Assembly (NCBI RefSeq): GCF_020520425.1 | Contig: NC_079491.1 | Location: forward strand, 31,797,449-31,861,448 | Length of the DNA: 64,000 bases | Direction of reading: 5' to 3' | Source: Spinacia oleracea | Taxonomy: Eukaryota > Streptophyta > Magnoliopsida > Caryophyllales > Amaranthaceae | Shown here: one piece after another, positions 10,824 through 23,200 of the stretch | How the letters are laid out: every line of letters starts with the position of its first letter | Numbering within the stretch: the stretch's first letter is position 1 | Notes under the pieces: model-generated | What the model was told of the DNA's origin: nothing | Seen by the model: only the letters and a program-made list of their open reading frames with translations | Databases searched by the model: none | Made by a program: the position numbers and the translations under genes

Positions 10824-13645
10824 TGTAACACCCTAATAATTTCTTGCTTTTTATAAAACATTTTCCAACTTAAAACAAAGGAATTACCAAGATATTACCG
10901 CCACCGTGATAACGACTAAGGCTATTTACCAGAATTACGCAGCGGAAATAACTAACTTTCAAAATATAATAAATAGTAATGATCATTAAAACAACTTGGA
11001 ACCATCAAGGCCCAAACCAAAGTGATAAATCGTTTAAAATAGTGATAGTAGTAGTCATCACTAAAATCAGAAATAGAGTTTATAAATGCGAAAGATGAAA
11101 TAGTCTCTCATCACTATTCCATGATAACTTCTCCCGCAAGTTATCTCTACCAACCTGCTTATTGAAAATTACTCCCCAACAATGCAAGTGCAATGATGGA
11201 TCATCATAGGGTCATTAAGGCAAAGGCCATGACCGAAAGACATGAAGCACGAAGTCAGCAAAAGCTGAGTACGAACAAGCTAGAATAACATTCTATCCTA
11301 ACATGCTTCACTCGAATAATAAAGATAATCCACATACAAAAACCATTCAAGTAAACCAAGTAATCATAATGACATACTCAAGACTTGACACGACTCTTAA
11401 CTCATTGATTAATAAGAATTAGATTCGAACGGGTAAAACACAAAACCACTTAGGGAAAACAAGACCACTGAGGGAAACTGATGGTGTTGGGATCGGAGCC
11501 CACCAAACACCAAATAATATAGCTAGAGTCGGGCTTTCTACCGACAGTCGGACCATACCGACGGAATTCCTGCGCATTTAATAAGCGAATAACCAAAAGA
11601 ATGAAACGTCTTGTATAATTCAAGGAGTACGAGTTTCTTCAACACGACTCCCCCCATTGTTCATACTAAAGGTATATACGTTCCAAGAGTTTTGAACCTC
11701 ATTCGGGTTACACTTTACGTTAATTAGTATGTTAAGTTCAAGACTTAACCCAAAGATATAACTCACAAGTAATACAACAATTACACGCATGAATACGTAC
11801 TTAAACAATGACACTTCATTTTAATCCTTTAGGACTTGTGATCAAACATAGGACTCAAGTGAATTTATTCCCATAGTTCCATCTCAAAACATTGTTGAGA
11901 CGACCCAACATTGACCTTCTTAACATGCGGGATGTGCCCTTAGCATGAATAGTCCTTAGTTCAATTCACACAAACTCTTTAAATGTATTCTACACTTGCG
12001 GTAGAATAAACAATGCACTGAGGCAATATAATAAGCGATGCACTGAGGCAATATTCAATAGGCTCATTGTAAGCTAGACATCCCGTACAATAGCATAATC
12101 ATAATAACTTGCATGCGAAACACTCTTACATGCATACCAATTTGAACAACATGCTTGACATGATTCAACGATTATAAAAGTCCATAACATGATAGTTCAA
12201 TAGAATCTATAAAGGATACATCAATCCATAACATGCTCCTTCACATAGATTCAAAACAATTCTCACATGCTTGTTCACACAATCAAACATGAATTCACAA
12301 CACTTAAGTTCACATGATTCACAATCAATATACTTCACAAAGTCCTCATGGGATGAGTGGTCACCCTAGTCTTGTACGTACCTGGAATACCTAAGTACGG
12401 GGGCCACAGTGCGAATCACAACTCAAGCTAGAAATCAACTCCTATAAACACAAGGGAGAAACTTAATTATTATCATGTTTACTAAATTTCCAGCAACTAT
12501 ATTTAAGAATCTAAAACCCTTGGTTTATTTAGAAATTAATCGTTATTCGCTAATTTAATAGTCTCAAATAGTCAACTCAAGTCCTAGCATAAAAACATTG
12601 ACTTTTGACCTTACAAATCATTAAAAATCAACACTTTAAATCTGAAAATTTAAGTTGATTCCCATAATTTAAGTCGTCATTAAATTATGTGAATCAATCG
12701 CTTAAACAATCGGAATTAAAATCCTACTAATAGGTCATTGATAAAATCATGTTTTGACCTTAAAATTGACAATTTAATTAACCATTAAATCTGAAAATCA
12801 TAATTCTTTTGAATTAAAATCAATCTCATCAATTCAAATACGAAATATTAAAACACGGTCTTCATAACCGTTCCCAGCAATTTAAATAATCCAAACAATT
12901 AAATAATCGTAATTAAATAATTAAAACAATTTAAAAACTGAAATTTGAAAAGTTAAAAGTATACGGTTTGATTCTCAACACGACAACACACACACGCAAC
13001 AATTGATGTGTTGTGTGTGGGGCAGCGACGGTAGCAACAACACAGCACGGCACGCATTGCGCGCGCGAGGCAATGGCAAGGGCGAGCGAGCAGGCGAGGG
13101 GTGCGCTGCTGCTGGGCGCGAGGGCGAGCGAGCAGGCGAGGGAGTGCGCACTGCTGGGCGCGACGAGCGAGCGACGAGAGAGTGTGGGCTACTGCGCGTG
13201 AGGCGCGGGCTGGCAGGCGAGCAAAGCCACGCTTGTGCCTTGGGGTCGAAGGAAAGGGCGGACGAAAAGAAGGAGAGAGAGGGAGAGAGAGATTGCTGAA
13301 AAATTAAGTGGGAATTTAATGAAGGGAATGGGGTATTTATAAGTTTTCCTTCCTTCATGGGCTAGGTTTTAGGATTTAAGGTTGGGCTTGCTTACGGGCT
13401 TAATTAATATTAACTCCTTGCAAGCCTTGTTGGGTTTGATCATGAAATTTGACTGGGCTTATATTAAATTAAATTCGTTTTCAAAATATGACCCAACAAT
13501 TCCCGATTAAATAAATTCGTTGAATTTATTTAATAAAATCTGGTTTTCGCAAATAATTAATAATTAAATTATTTAAAAATAAAATATGTTTAATTCCTAT
13601 TAAATGCAATTAAATTCGTAAAAATCCTTATAAACACAAAGTATC

Positions 13646-13719
<74 letters not shown>

Positions 13720-13763
13720 TTGAATAGTATATAATTATAAATATAAAAAGTGATTACATTACA
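10824..13763 (-). repeat. LTR (about 2.94 kb) of the Tekay-like element
   Basis: On the minus strand it begins TGTAATGTAATC (13763) and ends GGGTGTTACA (10824), matching the TG..CA ends of the solo LTR at 51017-54015. A TATA-like TATAAATA lies at 13341-13334, about 420 bp in. It is followed by a GC-rich, CpG-dense leader (13290-12985) that gives open frames in several phases but no recognisable protein. An (AT)n microsatellite at 13650-13713 sits inside its first 120 bp, a region where the other LTR copies are merely AT-rich. Confidence 0.85.
13650..13713. repeat. (AT)n microsatellite
   Basis: About 30 uninterrupted AT units lie inside the outer end of the LTR. This is a likely length-polymorphic site. 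Confidence 0.97.
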
Positions 13764-14059
13764 ATCCTATGAAAAACTAGCATCCATAATCTAAGATTCA
13801 CTACAAGAAAATATCAAAGACAATAAATGGTAATGAACTTTTCCAACTTTTCTCGAACTTCTCCCTAAAAAAAAAACTCCGAATGCATTATTATTTCCAA
13901 CACAACATTCTATATATCACAAGTTTTTGTTTAAAAGTTATAAGTTGTTCTAATAATCAATAACCGTGTTTTTGTTAAGTAAATTTGACTATATACGTTC
14001 TTTTTTTATTTGCAACACTTATATATCCAATGCTTTTTCACAGTCACATCACATTTTAA
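13764..14059. other. AT-rich spacer, no gene
   Basis: This is the sequence between the Ty3 LTR end and the Helitron. It is AT-rich, has no convincing reading frame, and I see no inverted repeats or RNA gene in it. Confidence 0.6.
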
Positions 14060-14500
14060 TCTATTACTATATACTAAAAAAGACACCCAGGAATGACATG
14101 TGTCAATTCCTGGTGCGAGTTTTCCCCGCCAAAAACCACTTTCCCAAAAAAAGTGTATCAGTTTGATTCATATTTATTCTCTACCTTTTTTATAAACTAT
14201 TTATGTATGGAAACAAAATTTAGTTTATAAATTATGGCAATAATAGATACGTCGTAATATTAATTATTCTAAATTGGTAATATTTTAGTCAAATCGCTAT
14301 ATTAATAATGCAAAATATATATCACTCAATATTTTGGTCAAATTACCATATATATTAGCATTTTAAATATGCATATTAGATGAATAAATTTAAACGAGTA
14401 TGTTAAAAATGTTATAATTATTTAGTAGTTTGGGAGATATTCAGTTTGATATTTTGTAAAAAAATTGATCAAAATCCGTGCGTGCACGGATCTAATCTAG
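14060..14500 (+). mobile_element. Small non-autonomous Helitron (441 bp)
   Basis: The element begins with TC (TCTATTACTATATACTAAAA) and ends in CTAG. A GC-rich hairpin (CCGTGC/GCACGG) stands about 10 bases before the end. It sits between A (14059) and T (14501), which is the A/T host dinucleotide Helitrons insert into without target duplication. There is no coding capacity, so it would depend on a RepHel protein from elsewhere. Confidence 0.85.
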
Positions 14501-14640
14501 TATATAAAATATGGATGTTGTTAATGTAAACCTTTGGACATCTCGTAGGCCCAAAACTAGTTTATGAATCAAAGATGTGGTCGACTCACCAAGCCGCTAA
14601 CAGGCAACCAGGCAAGTAATTACTGGTTTATTTTATTTTG

Positions 14641-14795
14641 GACAAATTGTTTTTTTACCTCCTACAAAAATTGAAAAATTGTTTTTTACTATCTATTAAA
14701 CTAAAACTTGTATTTTACCACCTAAAAAAAATATTAAAACTTGTTTAATTTTGGGTGTTACTTAATGCAGAAAAGATTTTCTTTATGCAGAAAAC
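14641..14795 (+). repeat. Left terminal inverted repeat of the MULE
   Basis: It pairs with 19925-20053 (outer part) and with 18048-18077 (inner part, aatgcagaaaagattttc). The inner part overlaps the last codons of the transposase reading frame, so the left arm seems shortened relative to the right arm. Confidence 0.75.
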
Positions 14796-16745
14796 AAATA
14801 TACTTCAGTGTCTTTGGATGGGAAGCAAAAACCTTTTTTAATTGCATTACCCTTTCTATATACTCAGCTTCTGTCTCGGCATAAACAATTTTGTTCCAAT
14901 AACTAAGAAACGCATTCGCAAATAGAACACTCCTAGTGTCAGTTTTTGCCCTAGCTTCCACATTTTTAGCAATATGTCGTATGCACAACATATAATCACT
15001 CTCGGGAAATACATCATCAATCGCGTGTATCAAAGCATACTCTCTATCCGTAATAATAACTTCTGGCATATGATCTGGGTCAAAGAGAGATCTCACACAC
15101 CGAAGTGCCCATTCAAAACTGTCCCTTTTCTCATCTTGGAGAAATGCAAATCCAACGGCAAAGTTTTTCCCAGTTGGAACACATCCAATTATTTCTAGCA
15201 AGGGCATTTTGTATCTATTTGTCTCATAAGTGCAATCCATCATCAAAACATAATTAAATAACCTTAACATGTGCACAGCCTTTTTGTTAGCAAAAAATAA
15301 ATCAGTTAATACATTTGTACCTGGTGTAGTTCGGTACCAATAAAAGTAGGATTCATCATTTAAATATTTTAGAGTTTGTTGCATAACTGATCGACCATCC
15401 ATTTCTTCGTTCCTTATTTTGTGCCGAAAGTTGTATATTTGTTTCACTGTGGTTAAGTTTTCCTTATTTTCATTCTTTATAGACACCAAAATCTGTGAAG
15501 GTGTCACATGAGCTCGAGTCATTTCCCTTGTTTTATTCTCCTCATCCTTGGTCAACCTACTCATTATCGAACGACCCACATTATATGCAGGAAAATCATG
15601 ATTGTGATTTCCATCGACTACAAACAATCTCCAAGTTCCCCCAACCATTTCCTTTCCATTAAGACGAAATGGACACTCACATCTCTTGGATCCGGTGTTA
15701 CGCTTGGTATTAACTTGTACACTAGGATTATTCCTACGATAAGGTAAAGATCTTTCACATCCCAACCATACATATGCTTCTCCAGATCCGTTGCCTGCAC
15801 CTCCTCTTGAAGTGATAATAACTACACGTATTTTGTGCATTTTTCCGATATCTCTAGCAAAATTTATTAACTCAATTCGACTTTTAAACGTCACGTTTGT
15901 CTCGAATAAGTAGCCAAAATCCTTCAATTGGCTCGAATTTAATTGGACATAGACATCCTACAAAAAATAAATAATGCAATATGATTTTACTACGTTAACA
16001 TATATGTACATTTAAAGGGCTCCTATATATATACAGTGAGAATGCCAATATTCTTTATAGCCGTATCAAACAGGTTGGTCAAATTGAGTTTAACGATCAA
16101 AATTACTATAAAAAATATGTAATATAGCCAAACACTATGTAAACTATTTGCAGGAAAGTGGATATCACATTTATAGGAACATGTTTTTTTGTCAGTTCAT
16201 AGCAACATGGTTGAGGTCAATATACTGACCAGGTTGTTTTGTATCCTTCCCATGTTAGTTTCAGTTGAGACCTAGTTGTAACTCTGGTATATGACCTATA
16301 TTGTTGTGCATTCACCAAAGATGTCTCACTATATAAATACTATATATATAGCTAACGTAATTGCATTATACTCCGCATTATGTAATTTTGTTCTTTACGT
16401 TCTATTGTTTGTGTCTGAGGTCTTTTCAAAAAATTTAAGCAGTTATACGGATAGTTGGCTATGTCACTTGTTATTGTCAACTATTTATACAATATATATT
16501 CATCTGCATGTAGCTATGTGTAAGCGTTGATGTAAATAAGTGAAACAATTAAATATAATTATTACAAATAAATCGTTTGCTAACCATTATGAATTAACCA
16601 CTACTCTAATTTAATTGATCGTTGAAGCATAAAAACAAGGCATACAATCTATTATTAAACACAAAGTCAAACCAATATTATTTTACTATACCTCAATTGA
16701 ATCTGTATTTGTTGTATTGTCAAAATTTCCTTGTCCTTCCTCCAT
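14758..16745 (-). CDS. FAR1/MULE-type transposase, C-terminally short
   Basis: Exon 1 (ATG 16745 to 16692) and exon 2 (15957-14758) join in frame across a GT..AG intron, giving about 417 residues. The N-terminal part holds a FAR1-like zinc-binding domain (CECPFRL..WRLFVVDGNHNHD, a C-C-H-H pattern). The middle holds the MULE transposase core with two candidate acidic catalytic sites (LMMDCTYETNRYKMPLLEI and VIITDREYALIHAI) and the C-x2-H block CIRHIAKNVEAR. Related FHY3/FAR1-type transposases are usually 600-850 residues and end in a SWIM zinc finger; here a stop falls inside the terminal repeat and the SWIM part is absent. The protein would cut and rejoin element ends, but it is probably inactive. 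A longer N-terminus upstream of 16745 is possible. Confidence 0.75.
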
Positions 16746-17095
16746 ACTCTTGATGTGAACAACTAACGTGTTCTTATTATCATCAAAGGTCGAATGCTCT
16801 CGTTCATTGATATGTTCATCATATTTATAAAAAATTATTGTCAATTTCTAATATGCATAAGAAACGTTATATCTATATAACTCTAACTCTAGAATCCTAA
16901 TACATACAAACTTAGACAATAATATTTGTAGTGTCACAAAAGGAGTAAAATTATATCTTGGCCAGCTAGGTGTGACCATGTATTGGGATAGAATATTAAG
17001 AATATTAAGTAAACTAGTACACTTAGAAGTACATTCGACGTAGGACTAATTAGTAATCCCTTATTAGAGTAGCGGTAGGAGTCAACTACTTGTAA

Positions 17096-17145
17096 TATAC
17101 GAAGTATATAGGTGCTATTTTTTTTTTTTTTTTTTTTTTTTGCAA
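17096..17145. repeat. Poly(T) tract inside the MULE
   Basis: About 25 T residues (17119-17143) are followed by GCAACGATA. This may be the reversed poly(A) tail of a small retroposon, since a similar T-run plus GCAATGATAAC occurs at 62131-62152. No clear target duplication was found. Confidence 0.4.
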
Positions 17146-17375
17146 CGATATAAAAACGACCATTACAGGGTCAACAAGACTTCCTAAAAGAGTAGAAGAA
17201 GCAGACTCAACATTATCATAACAACAATTAGAACTTAAAAGTAGCCATATTCTTCTTCCATTAGCGGTAGTGGTGATCCAAAGATGTGGGCCTTGTTAAC
17301 CATCAATTGTCCATTCTGACCAGGAAATTATCTTCCACAACTTCGTAAGAGCTTTCTCAAATTTCAGAGGTACTA

Positions 17376-17900
17376 TCATTGATGGACTCTTGACCCAGCC
17401 TTAGAGTTAGAATAAGTGATGGATCTCCCTTGAACAAGCTGCTGCTGATACACATACTCCATGGCCATTCCTGGATAACTAAAATTCTCAAACAAGCTCA
17501 CAATAACTCTATCATCTTCTTCCCAACACTCATAATGATTCAACAAAATAGGAGCCAAACTTGATTCTACCCCAATCCCATTACGAGAGATAACTTAGGA
17601 CTGAAATTTAAACTCTTGGAAAACCCAATTAAACTTCAACAGACTATTAAGGAAACAAAATACAAAACACTACTAGAGACACCTCAAGGAGAGGGATGAA
17701 AGCTACACTACACTTACAGATCGATCGTTTACGGTGGAGACAAAATCCTTGCGATTAGCCGCGAAATGAAGCTTTTTCCCTAAAACTAGTAGGAAATTAC
17801 ACTCGCCGGTGACCACAGAAGTTAGATCGGCCGCCGACGAGCCTCATGGTTGTTGAACTGACAGAGCGGTGGAGGTGGGGTTTTGGGTACTTTCCATTTT
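17376..17900 (-). other. Leader-like region upstream of the MULE transposase
   Basis: The minus strand has a GC-richer leader (17900-17760) with a short ATG frame of about 16 codons (MRLVGGRSNF...). Further downstream lies an open stretch (17558-17376, containing LNHYECWEEDDRVIVSLFEN). I do not recognise a family. Either these are 5' exons of the transposase transcript or a captured host fragment of the Pack-MULE kind. Confidence 0.35.
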
Positions 17901-18355
17901 TGTCGATTCAAAGATCTGAAAGTATAAAGGTTCTCAATTGCTTGTTATTGGAAACAAAAGATTCTCTTATTATTTGTCAACGTGAATTCATTTTTTATTA
18001 ATAATTTTTATTAATTAATTAGGGATATTTGGGTAATTTTAATTTCTGCATAAAGAAAATCTTTTCTGCATTTAGAAGCTATGTTAATTTTTTACCACCT
18101 AAAAACTAAAAATTAGATGAAACTTTTATGTGTAGCTACCTAATTTAATTTTCCTCCATTTTTTATATTCCATGTGTGATTTTCTTTAACTTTTCACCCT
18201 TCTCTCTTTATTTCCATTAAGTTTTGTCAATTTTGTGAATTAATGGTGGTGACAAATTATGTGAATTCATGGAAAATAAGGAAGCGGTGGAAGAGATGAG
18301 AGTTAAAATACATGAAATCGTGGAATAAGAGAACATATTAGAAATATTACGATTA

Positions 18356-19893
18356 CTAGTATGAATCCCGTGCGATGCACGGGTTTCAATATGGAGCACT
18401 TTTTTATTTTTTAGAATAAAAACTTTAAGATAACTTCCTATTGTATTTATTTTGCATTTGAGATAATGCCTTATTTGTAATTCTATCTTATATTTTATAG
18501 GGAATTGTTTTTTTTTTGAGGGGATTTTTTAAAGGAGATAATTGTATCTTTTTCTCTTACTATCTTTTACCATCAAAGGTTTAATGTAAATAAAACTCTA
18601 TTACATACTTGATAATTATCTAAAAATATAAACTAATTGTATATTAAATAGTTTCGTTTTCCCGTAACCATCTCTTAGACTGTAAACATAAACTTTGTAT
18701 GGAACCCAATCATTCATCGAAATTACTTTGTACTCGTCGTTTAGATGATCATATCCAATACCGAAGGTGCTATACCATTTGATACCAATAGAAGATAGAT
18801 TTATCTGATGATAAACTTTCGTCAACGGATTGAGGAAAACCAAGGCCGAGGGATATTGATTATTCACTCCACACGTACAAAAGTAAGAGGTCATTGCAAG
18901 AAGCTATGTACAATCCTTAATGTATACTTTGACGTAAAGTTATCCGAAAACATGTATTATTTGGAATTTAGTTTAACCGGAAACATGTATTATTTGGAAT
19001 TTAGTTTAAGTATGACTTTAAAGAAAGCCACGAAGGCAAAGCTTATAGTTAATTAATGAACGCCACTTATTCGGGCTAAGAGATAGGAATAAAAAGTGAA
19101 TGGGATCCTTACTATTAAGGTAATTGAAATTACAATTACAATTTATTAATTATCAATAACTACAATCGGCGTGCTTAAAAAAAAAACTATCCAAGTAAAA
19201 TCCATTTTTAAATATTCCTCAATTGCACAGTAGCAGTCTACTATAATTTGTTGCAGCAATCGCCCTCCTTAAATTAAAGTTTGTGCTTCACTTTTTCTTG
19301 TGTGCAACCGATATATGTAATATATACTCCACCATCGACTTTAAAGAATACTACGGTATGAATAAACTTTGTAAGCATGTTCAGCTGAATTGCTTGACCG
19401 TGTTAAGCTCAGACTAAGATTATTATCCAAGCTTTTAACAAACTTAGTGCCATAATATCTGCTAAATTTCTAATGATTTTACCAAAAAAGTTTGACATCA
19501 TTAGTTTATCACTAAATCTTGAGCGAGCAATGTTTCATCCGTGTGAAGGTATCTTCGTATCCAACATGTAGTTTTTGGTGGTTGTAAAATGGGCGATTAG
19601 GATGAGGGGATGACTAATTTTGAGTAATATTCTACCTTGTTCTATATGTGCTTGGTGAGCGGTTCAATTGAAAAAGGAATATGGATATATATACAAAAAG
19701 TTAGAAGAGAAGTAGGATAATTTTTTGTTGAAATCTATCTTTATCATATTATCTACAATTTAAATCATGCAAGACTCTAATATTATTTATTTATTTTTAA
19801 TATTAGTTAATTCCGTGTGATGACGTGGAAATCCTATGTGGACGCTCTAAATGTTCTCCAAAAAACTCCCCTTTATATATATATTAGATTAGA
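18356..19893 (-). mobile_element. Helitron inserted in the MULE right arm, carrying an F-box-associated fragment
   Basis: On the minus strand it begins TCTAATCTAATATATAT (about 19893) and ends ..CTAG at 18356, with a strong hairpin (CCCGTGC/GCACGGG, 18368-18382) about 10 bases before the end. The flanks are A and T, as expected. The element is about 1.5 kb and interrupts the right inverted arm of the MULE, so it is younger than the MULE. An F-box-associated domain fragment lies inside on the same strand. No RepHel gene is seen, so it is non-autonomous. Confidence 0.8.
18616..19056 (-). pseudogene. Captured F-box protein fragment (FBA domain)
   Basis: The minus strand reads ALVFLNPLTKVYHQI, then FGIGYDHLNDEYKVI and KVYVYSLRDG. 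This is the signature order of the F-box-associated (FBA) domain of plant F-box proteins, which select substrates for SCF ubiquitin ligases. No F-box motif, start or end is present. A tandem 28 bp duplication lies at about 18951-19009. As it is wholly inside a Helitron, it is best read as a captured, non-functional gene piece. Confidence 0.6.
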
Positions 19894-20053
19894 TTGAGGC
19901 CCTCACATATCATTTTTATCTATTTTTCCATTTTTCAGGTGGTAAAAAACAAGTTTTAAATTTTTTTAGGTGGTAAAATACAAGGTTTAATTTTTTTTAA
20001 ATGATAAAAAATAATTTTTCGATTTTTTTAGGTGATAAAAAAGCAATTTGTCC

Positions 20054-20215
20054 TTTTATTTTATTTTAATTAATTGAGGCATTAGTTATTCTTCTTTTCT
20101 TTTTTTTTTCTTTTTTCTTTTGAGGCATTAGTTTTCTTTTTTCTTTTTCCTTTTGAGGCATTATTGGATTTTTTTAGCCCAATAATGATTTATGAACGTA
20201 TATTTAGCCAACAGC
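20054..20215 (+). repeat. Pyrimidine-rich tract with 'ttgaggcatta' repeats
   Basis: Three copies of TTGAGGCATTA(GT) at about 20071, 20121 and 20153 are separated by TTTTCTTTT tracts, just upstream of the DUF6598 transcript. They could be promoter-proximal, but no TATA box is obvious. Confidence 0.45.
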
Positions 20216-23200
20216 CGCACAACTAACTTTTTCTCTTTCCTCTCTCGTTTCTTCGGTAGGGTTCTTCTTCATCTTGTCAGGTAATGATCCCAACCTCTGT
20301 CTCTATCTTTCCTCTCTTTCCCAGATGACGTTGTATCGACCATCTCCTTGAACTCGAGTTATCGATTTTCTTCCATCTGTTTCAAGTTGAAATTCATTGA
20401 TTTTTTATTTTTTCTATACTATTTTGGCTTTATTTTGTCGAATTATGTTTTATATTGTCGAATTTATGTTTTATATTGTCGAATTTGTGTTTGGATTGTC
20501 GAATTTGTGCTATAATTTAGGGTTTAATTTTTTTTCTATTCAATTAATTTGCTATTAGATTGTCGAATTTGTATAAGATATCCAGTGCAATATCTGAATT
20601 CCTCAATTAATAGTATCATGTTTTTAGTTTGGATTTTAGTCCTTCTGGTGGTTTAATGGATGCAGGATTGCATCCGGAAATGTTTTGCTGTATAAGTTGC
20701 ATCATTATTAGCAAGCATAGGATAATAGGATTGTCTGGATGTATTGTGTATTAGCAAGTTTTAACAGGATGTTTGTTGGTTTGTTGTTTTCCTCTGCTAG
20801 AATGCAGTGTTTTTGAGTTTTATAATAGTAGCAGCAGCAATAGTATTTTATGATCAGCAACTTTTTTTATAGCCATCAGCAGTAATTTTTTGAGTTAATT
20901 TGTACTAGTTTCAATTTGTTATGATTTCTTCTTTTCTATTGTACATGTATGATGTAGAATAGACTACAAAATTTATTCTCTTACCAAACATCAAGTAAGG
21001 GAAACGTATATAAGCGATTCTTTTCCTAGGATATACCAAACAACCAATAATGGTATTACTTAATCTTACCCTTTCCCCTTCTTATTTGTTTCCATTTCAC
21101 TCTCTTTCCAACATTCATACCAAACACCCCTAAGATATTTACTGAAAGATTGAACAGTTTTACAACTTTTTTTTTATCGATAAAGGCTATTAAAATGGAG
21201 TTTTTCTTGTTTCATTGTTGTTTTTCCTGCTTGGCTCTAATTTTCTATCGTTTTAATTTTGTTGTATGACATAAAGGTTTCTAAATCCGCTTTGTTTGCT
21301 TAGATTAACAACCCTACCCGTTTCTCATAATATATTCAGATATGGAAAATAACGAAGTATAAAGGTTTAATCTTGTTGAAGTGTGATAGTACTTTTCTAT
21401 GCTTTAAATCTGCTCTCTTTTGATTAAATTCACAACCATAATTTTATTCTTTAGCCTAATATATTCAGATATGAACAATAAAAAAATTAATTTGAAGGGC
21501 TTCTCGAGATGTCAAAGTTGTGGCGACAACGAGGTTAACTATGGTGTATTATCCACTCCCTTACTCGAGGTATTCTCAATTAGTGTACATCCCATTCCCG
21601 ACCTCACAGGCAACTTGTTTAATTGTGAAATCTATGGCTCGGTTAAGGTCACTAATGGATTAGGTCATGTACTTGTTCTTTACAACCGAGATCGTGACAA
21701 TCCAGAGTTTATCAAGCCCAATGAAACAAGTTACAATCGTTATTTGTCGTTAACTGGACTTAAGGATGGCCGTGTTGTTATACCCTATGATTATGTCATT
21801 GTGGATATGTGCTTGAGGGACAGGTCTCGAGATGACATTGTAATTGCCAAAGGGGAGTTGAATTTCAATTACAAAGAATCCTTTTACACAGAACATGGTG
21901 CCAAACGTGTTGTAGGTGACGCTGGATTTGCGACTTTGCATTATGCCACTTTCCCTTATGCGGTGGTAGCTACTGTGGATGTGGTATTTTTCAGCAAACA
22001 TGATGATTATGACACAATAGACTATGATCCGGATGAATATTCTGATTATGATAGTAGTGGATATGTAAATGATGACGCCGATGCTGATGTTTATGGGACT
22101 GTTGCTGCACATACCAATTTCCCTGGAAGTAGCTCCTACGAAGATAATACTACTATTTCAAGCATACTTTTCAATATGCCACATAATCAATGTGTACGGG
22201 TCAAATCTAGGACTTTTATCGAGTTGTCGAGATCTATGGTGGCTGTGCCCTTTTATTCGAATTCTCCCCTTCAAATCCATGTAGATTTCAAGTATAATGA
22301 TGGAAGCAGGCTAGCTGAGGGTGTCTTAGAATTTCAATATATATATTGTGGCCTGATTAAGAAGGATGTTGTGGGAGAAAATGGGCGTATCCGAGTGCGA
22401 GTGAAATGGGTTGATGCATATGAGCAACGTTACAGGGGAAGTGATCTAAAACGGAGTGCAACCTTTGAGAAAGAAGAGAGCGAGATGGAGGGGCTGGTTA
22501 AAAGGCAGCGGGTATTTGTTTTTGTTTATTTCTTAATGGGATATTTCGTTTCTTGTTCTCACCTCACTATTAATCTTTGTTTTCTCCTTGTAGAGTCTTG
22601 TTGATCCACAACCCTCTTCGGCCTTTAGTGATTGGTAGGTGGCTCTCTCTTTTGTTGGATTCTTTGGTTGCTTTTTATTTTTATGATTTATGTCATATTT
22701 GTCTATTGGGTGTTTCAGTTAGGGTATGCCTATGACTAGGACTGTGCACCGGTCCAAATCCGGCCCGTTCCGGATCCGAAATCTAGTTTTTTTCATGTCA
22801 GGTCCTGAATTATTCCGGACAAGTTTGGTCCTGTAAATTCCGGACCGGTTCTAGACCCGAGTAAAAGAAGACTAGTTTGTTGCAACTGGGAGTTTTGGTT
22901 GGCACAGAATGACTAGGATCTCAAGAAGCCTTTCATTCTACCGAACATGATCTCTGATTAGTATGCTTCCTGTAAATTCTGATTTGATTTTAAACTACTT
23001 TTGGCATATGCCAGGATTCACACAGTTTATGTGTTGCACTGTTTTTTATTTTATTTTTTGGGTGGCGGAGTGCTATTATTATGCCAAAAGTACATGTTAT
23101 GCAGTTAGTTTTTGCTTCAGAACAGTCGTTAATTCACCACTTATTATTTTAGTTTTTCTCAATTCCAAGCATGCTCTATATATCTTTAGGGGCTTGTGTT

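Larger units (their letters stand above)
5640..13763 (-). mobile_element. Incomplete, broken Ty3 (Tekay/Del-like chromovirus) element
   Basis: A minus-strand fossil element. The parts in order from its 5' end are: one LTR (13763-10824), a primer-site-like tract (10821 downward), a pre-gag reading region (10088-9427), gag with zinc knuckles (8973-8051), protease (about 7745-7496), reverse transcriptase (about 7486-6499), RNase H (about 6416-5832) and the zinc-binding start of integrase (to about 5640). The 2.9 kb LTR and the style of gag and RT fit the Tekay/Del group of chromoviruses. No second LTR is seen; the sequence below about 5640 is host-like. The coding line is broken in at least several places, so it is not a working element. 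Age cannot be set from LTR divergence because only one LTR is present. Confidence 0.85.
14641..20053 (-). mobile_element. MULE (Mutator-like) element with FAR1-type transposase
   Basis: Inverted termini begin GGACAAATTG on both sides (14641 and, reversed, 20053). The outer about 115 bp of the arms pair with each other, with repeated 'ttttaccacctaaaaaaa' modules. An inner pair (14762-14790 and 18048-18077) also matches. The 9 bp flanks are identical, TTTTATTTT at 14632-14640 and 20054-20062, the size expected for MULEs, though the low complexity weakens this. The right arm is split by a Helitron at 18356-19893. The transposase gene lies on the minus strand at 14758-16745. An open stretch at 17376-17558 and a GC-richer leader at 17700-17900 may be its 5' untranslated exons. 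Confidence 0.8.

Noticed and set aside
14974-15198. Plus-strand frames within 14974-15747
   Set aside because: Shadows of the MULE transposase exon on the minus strand.
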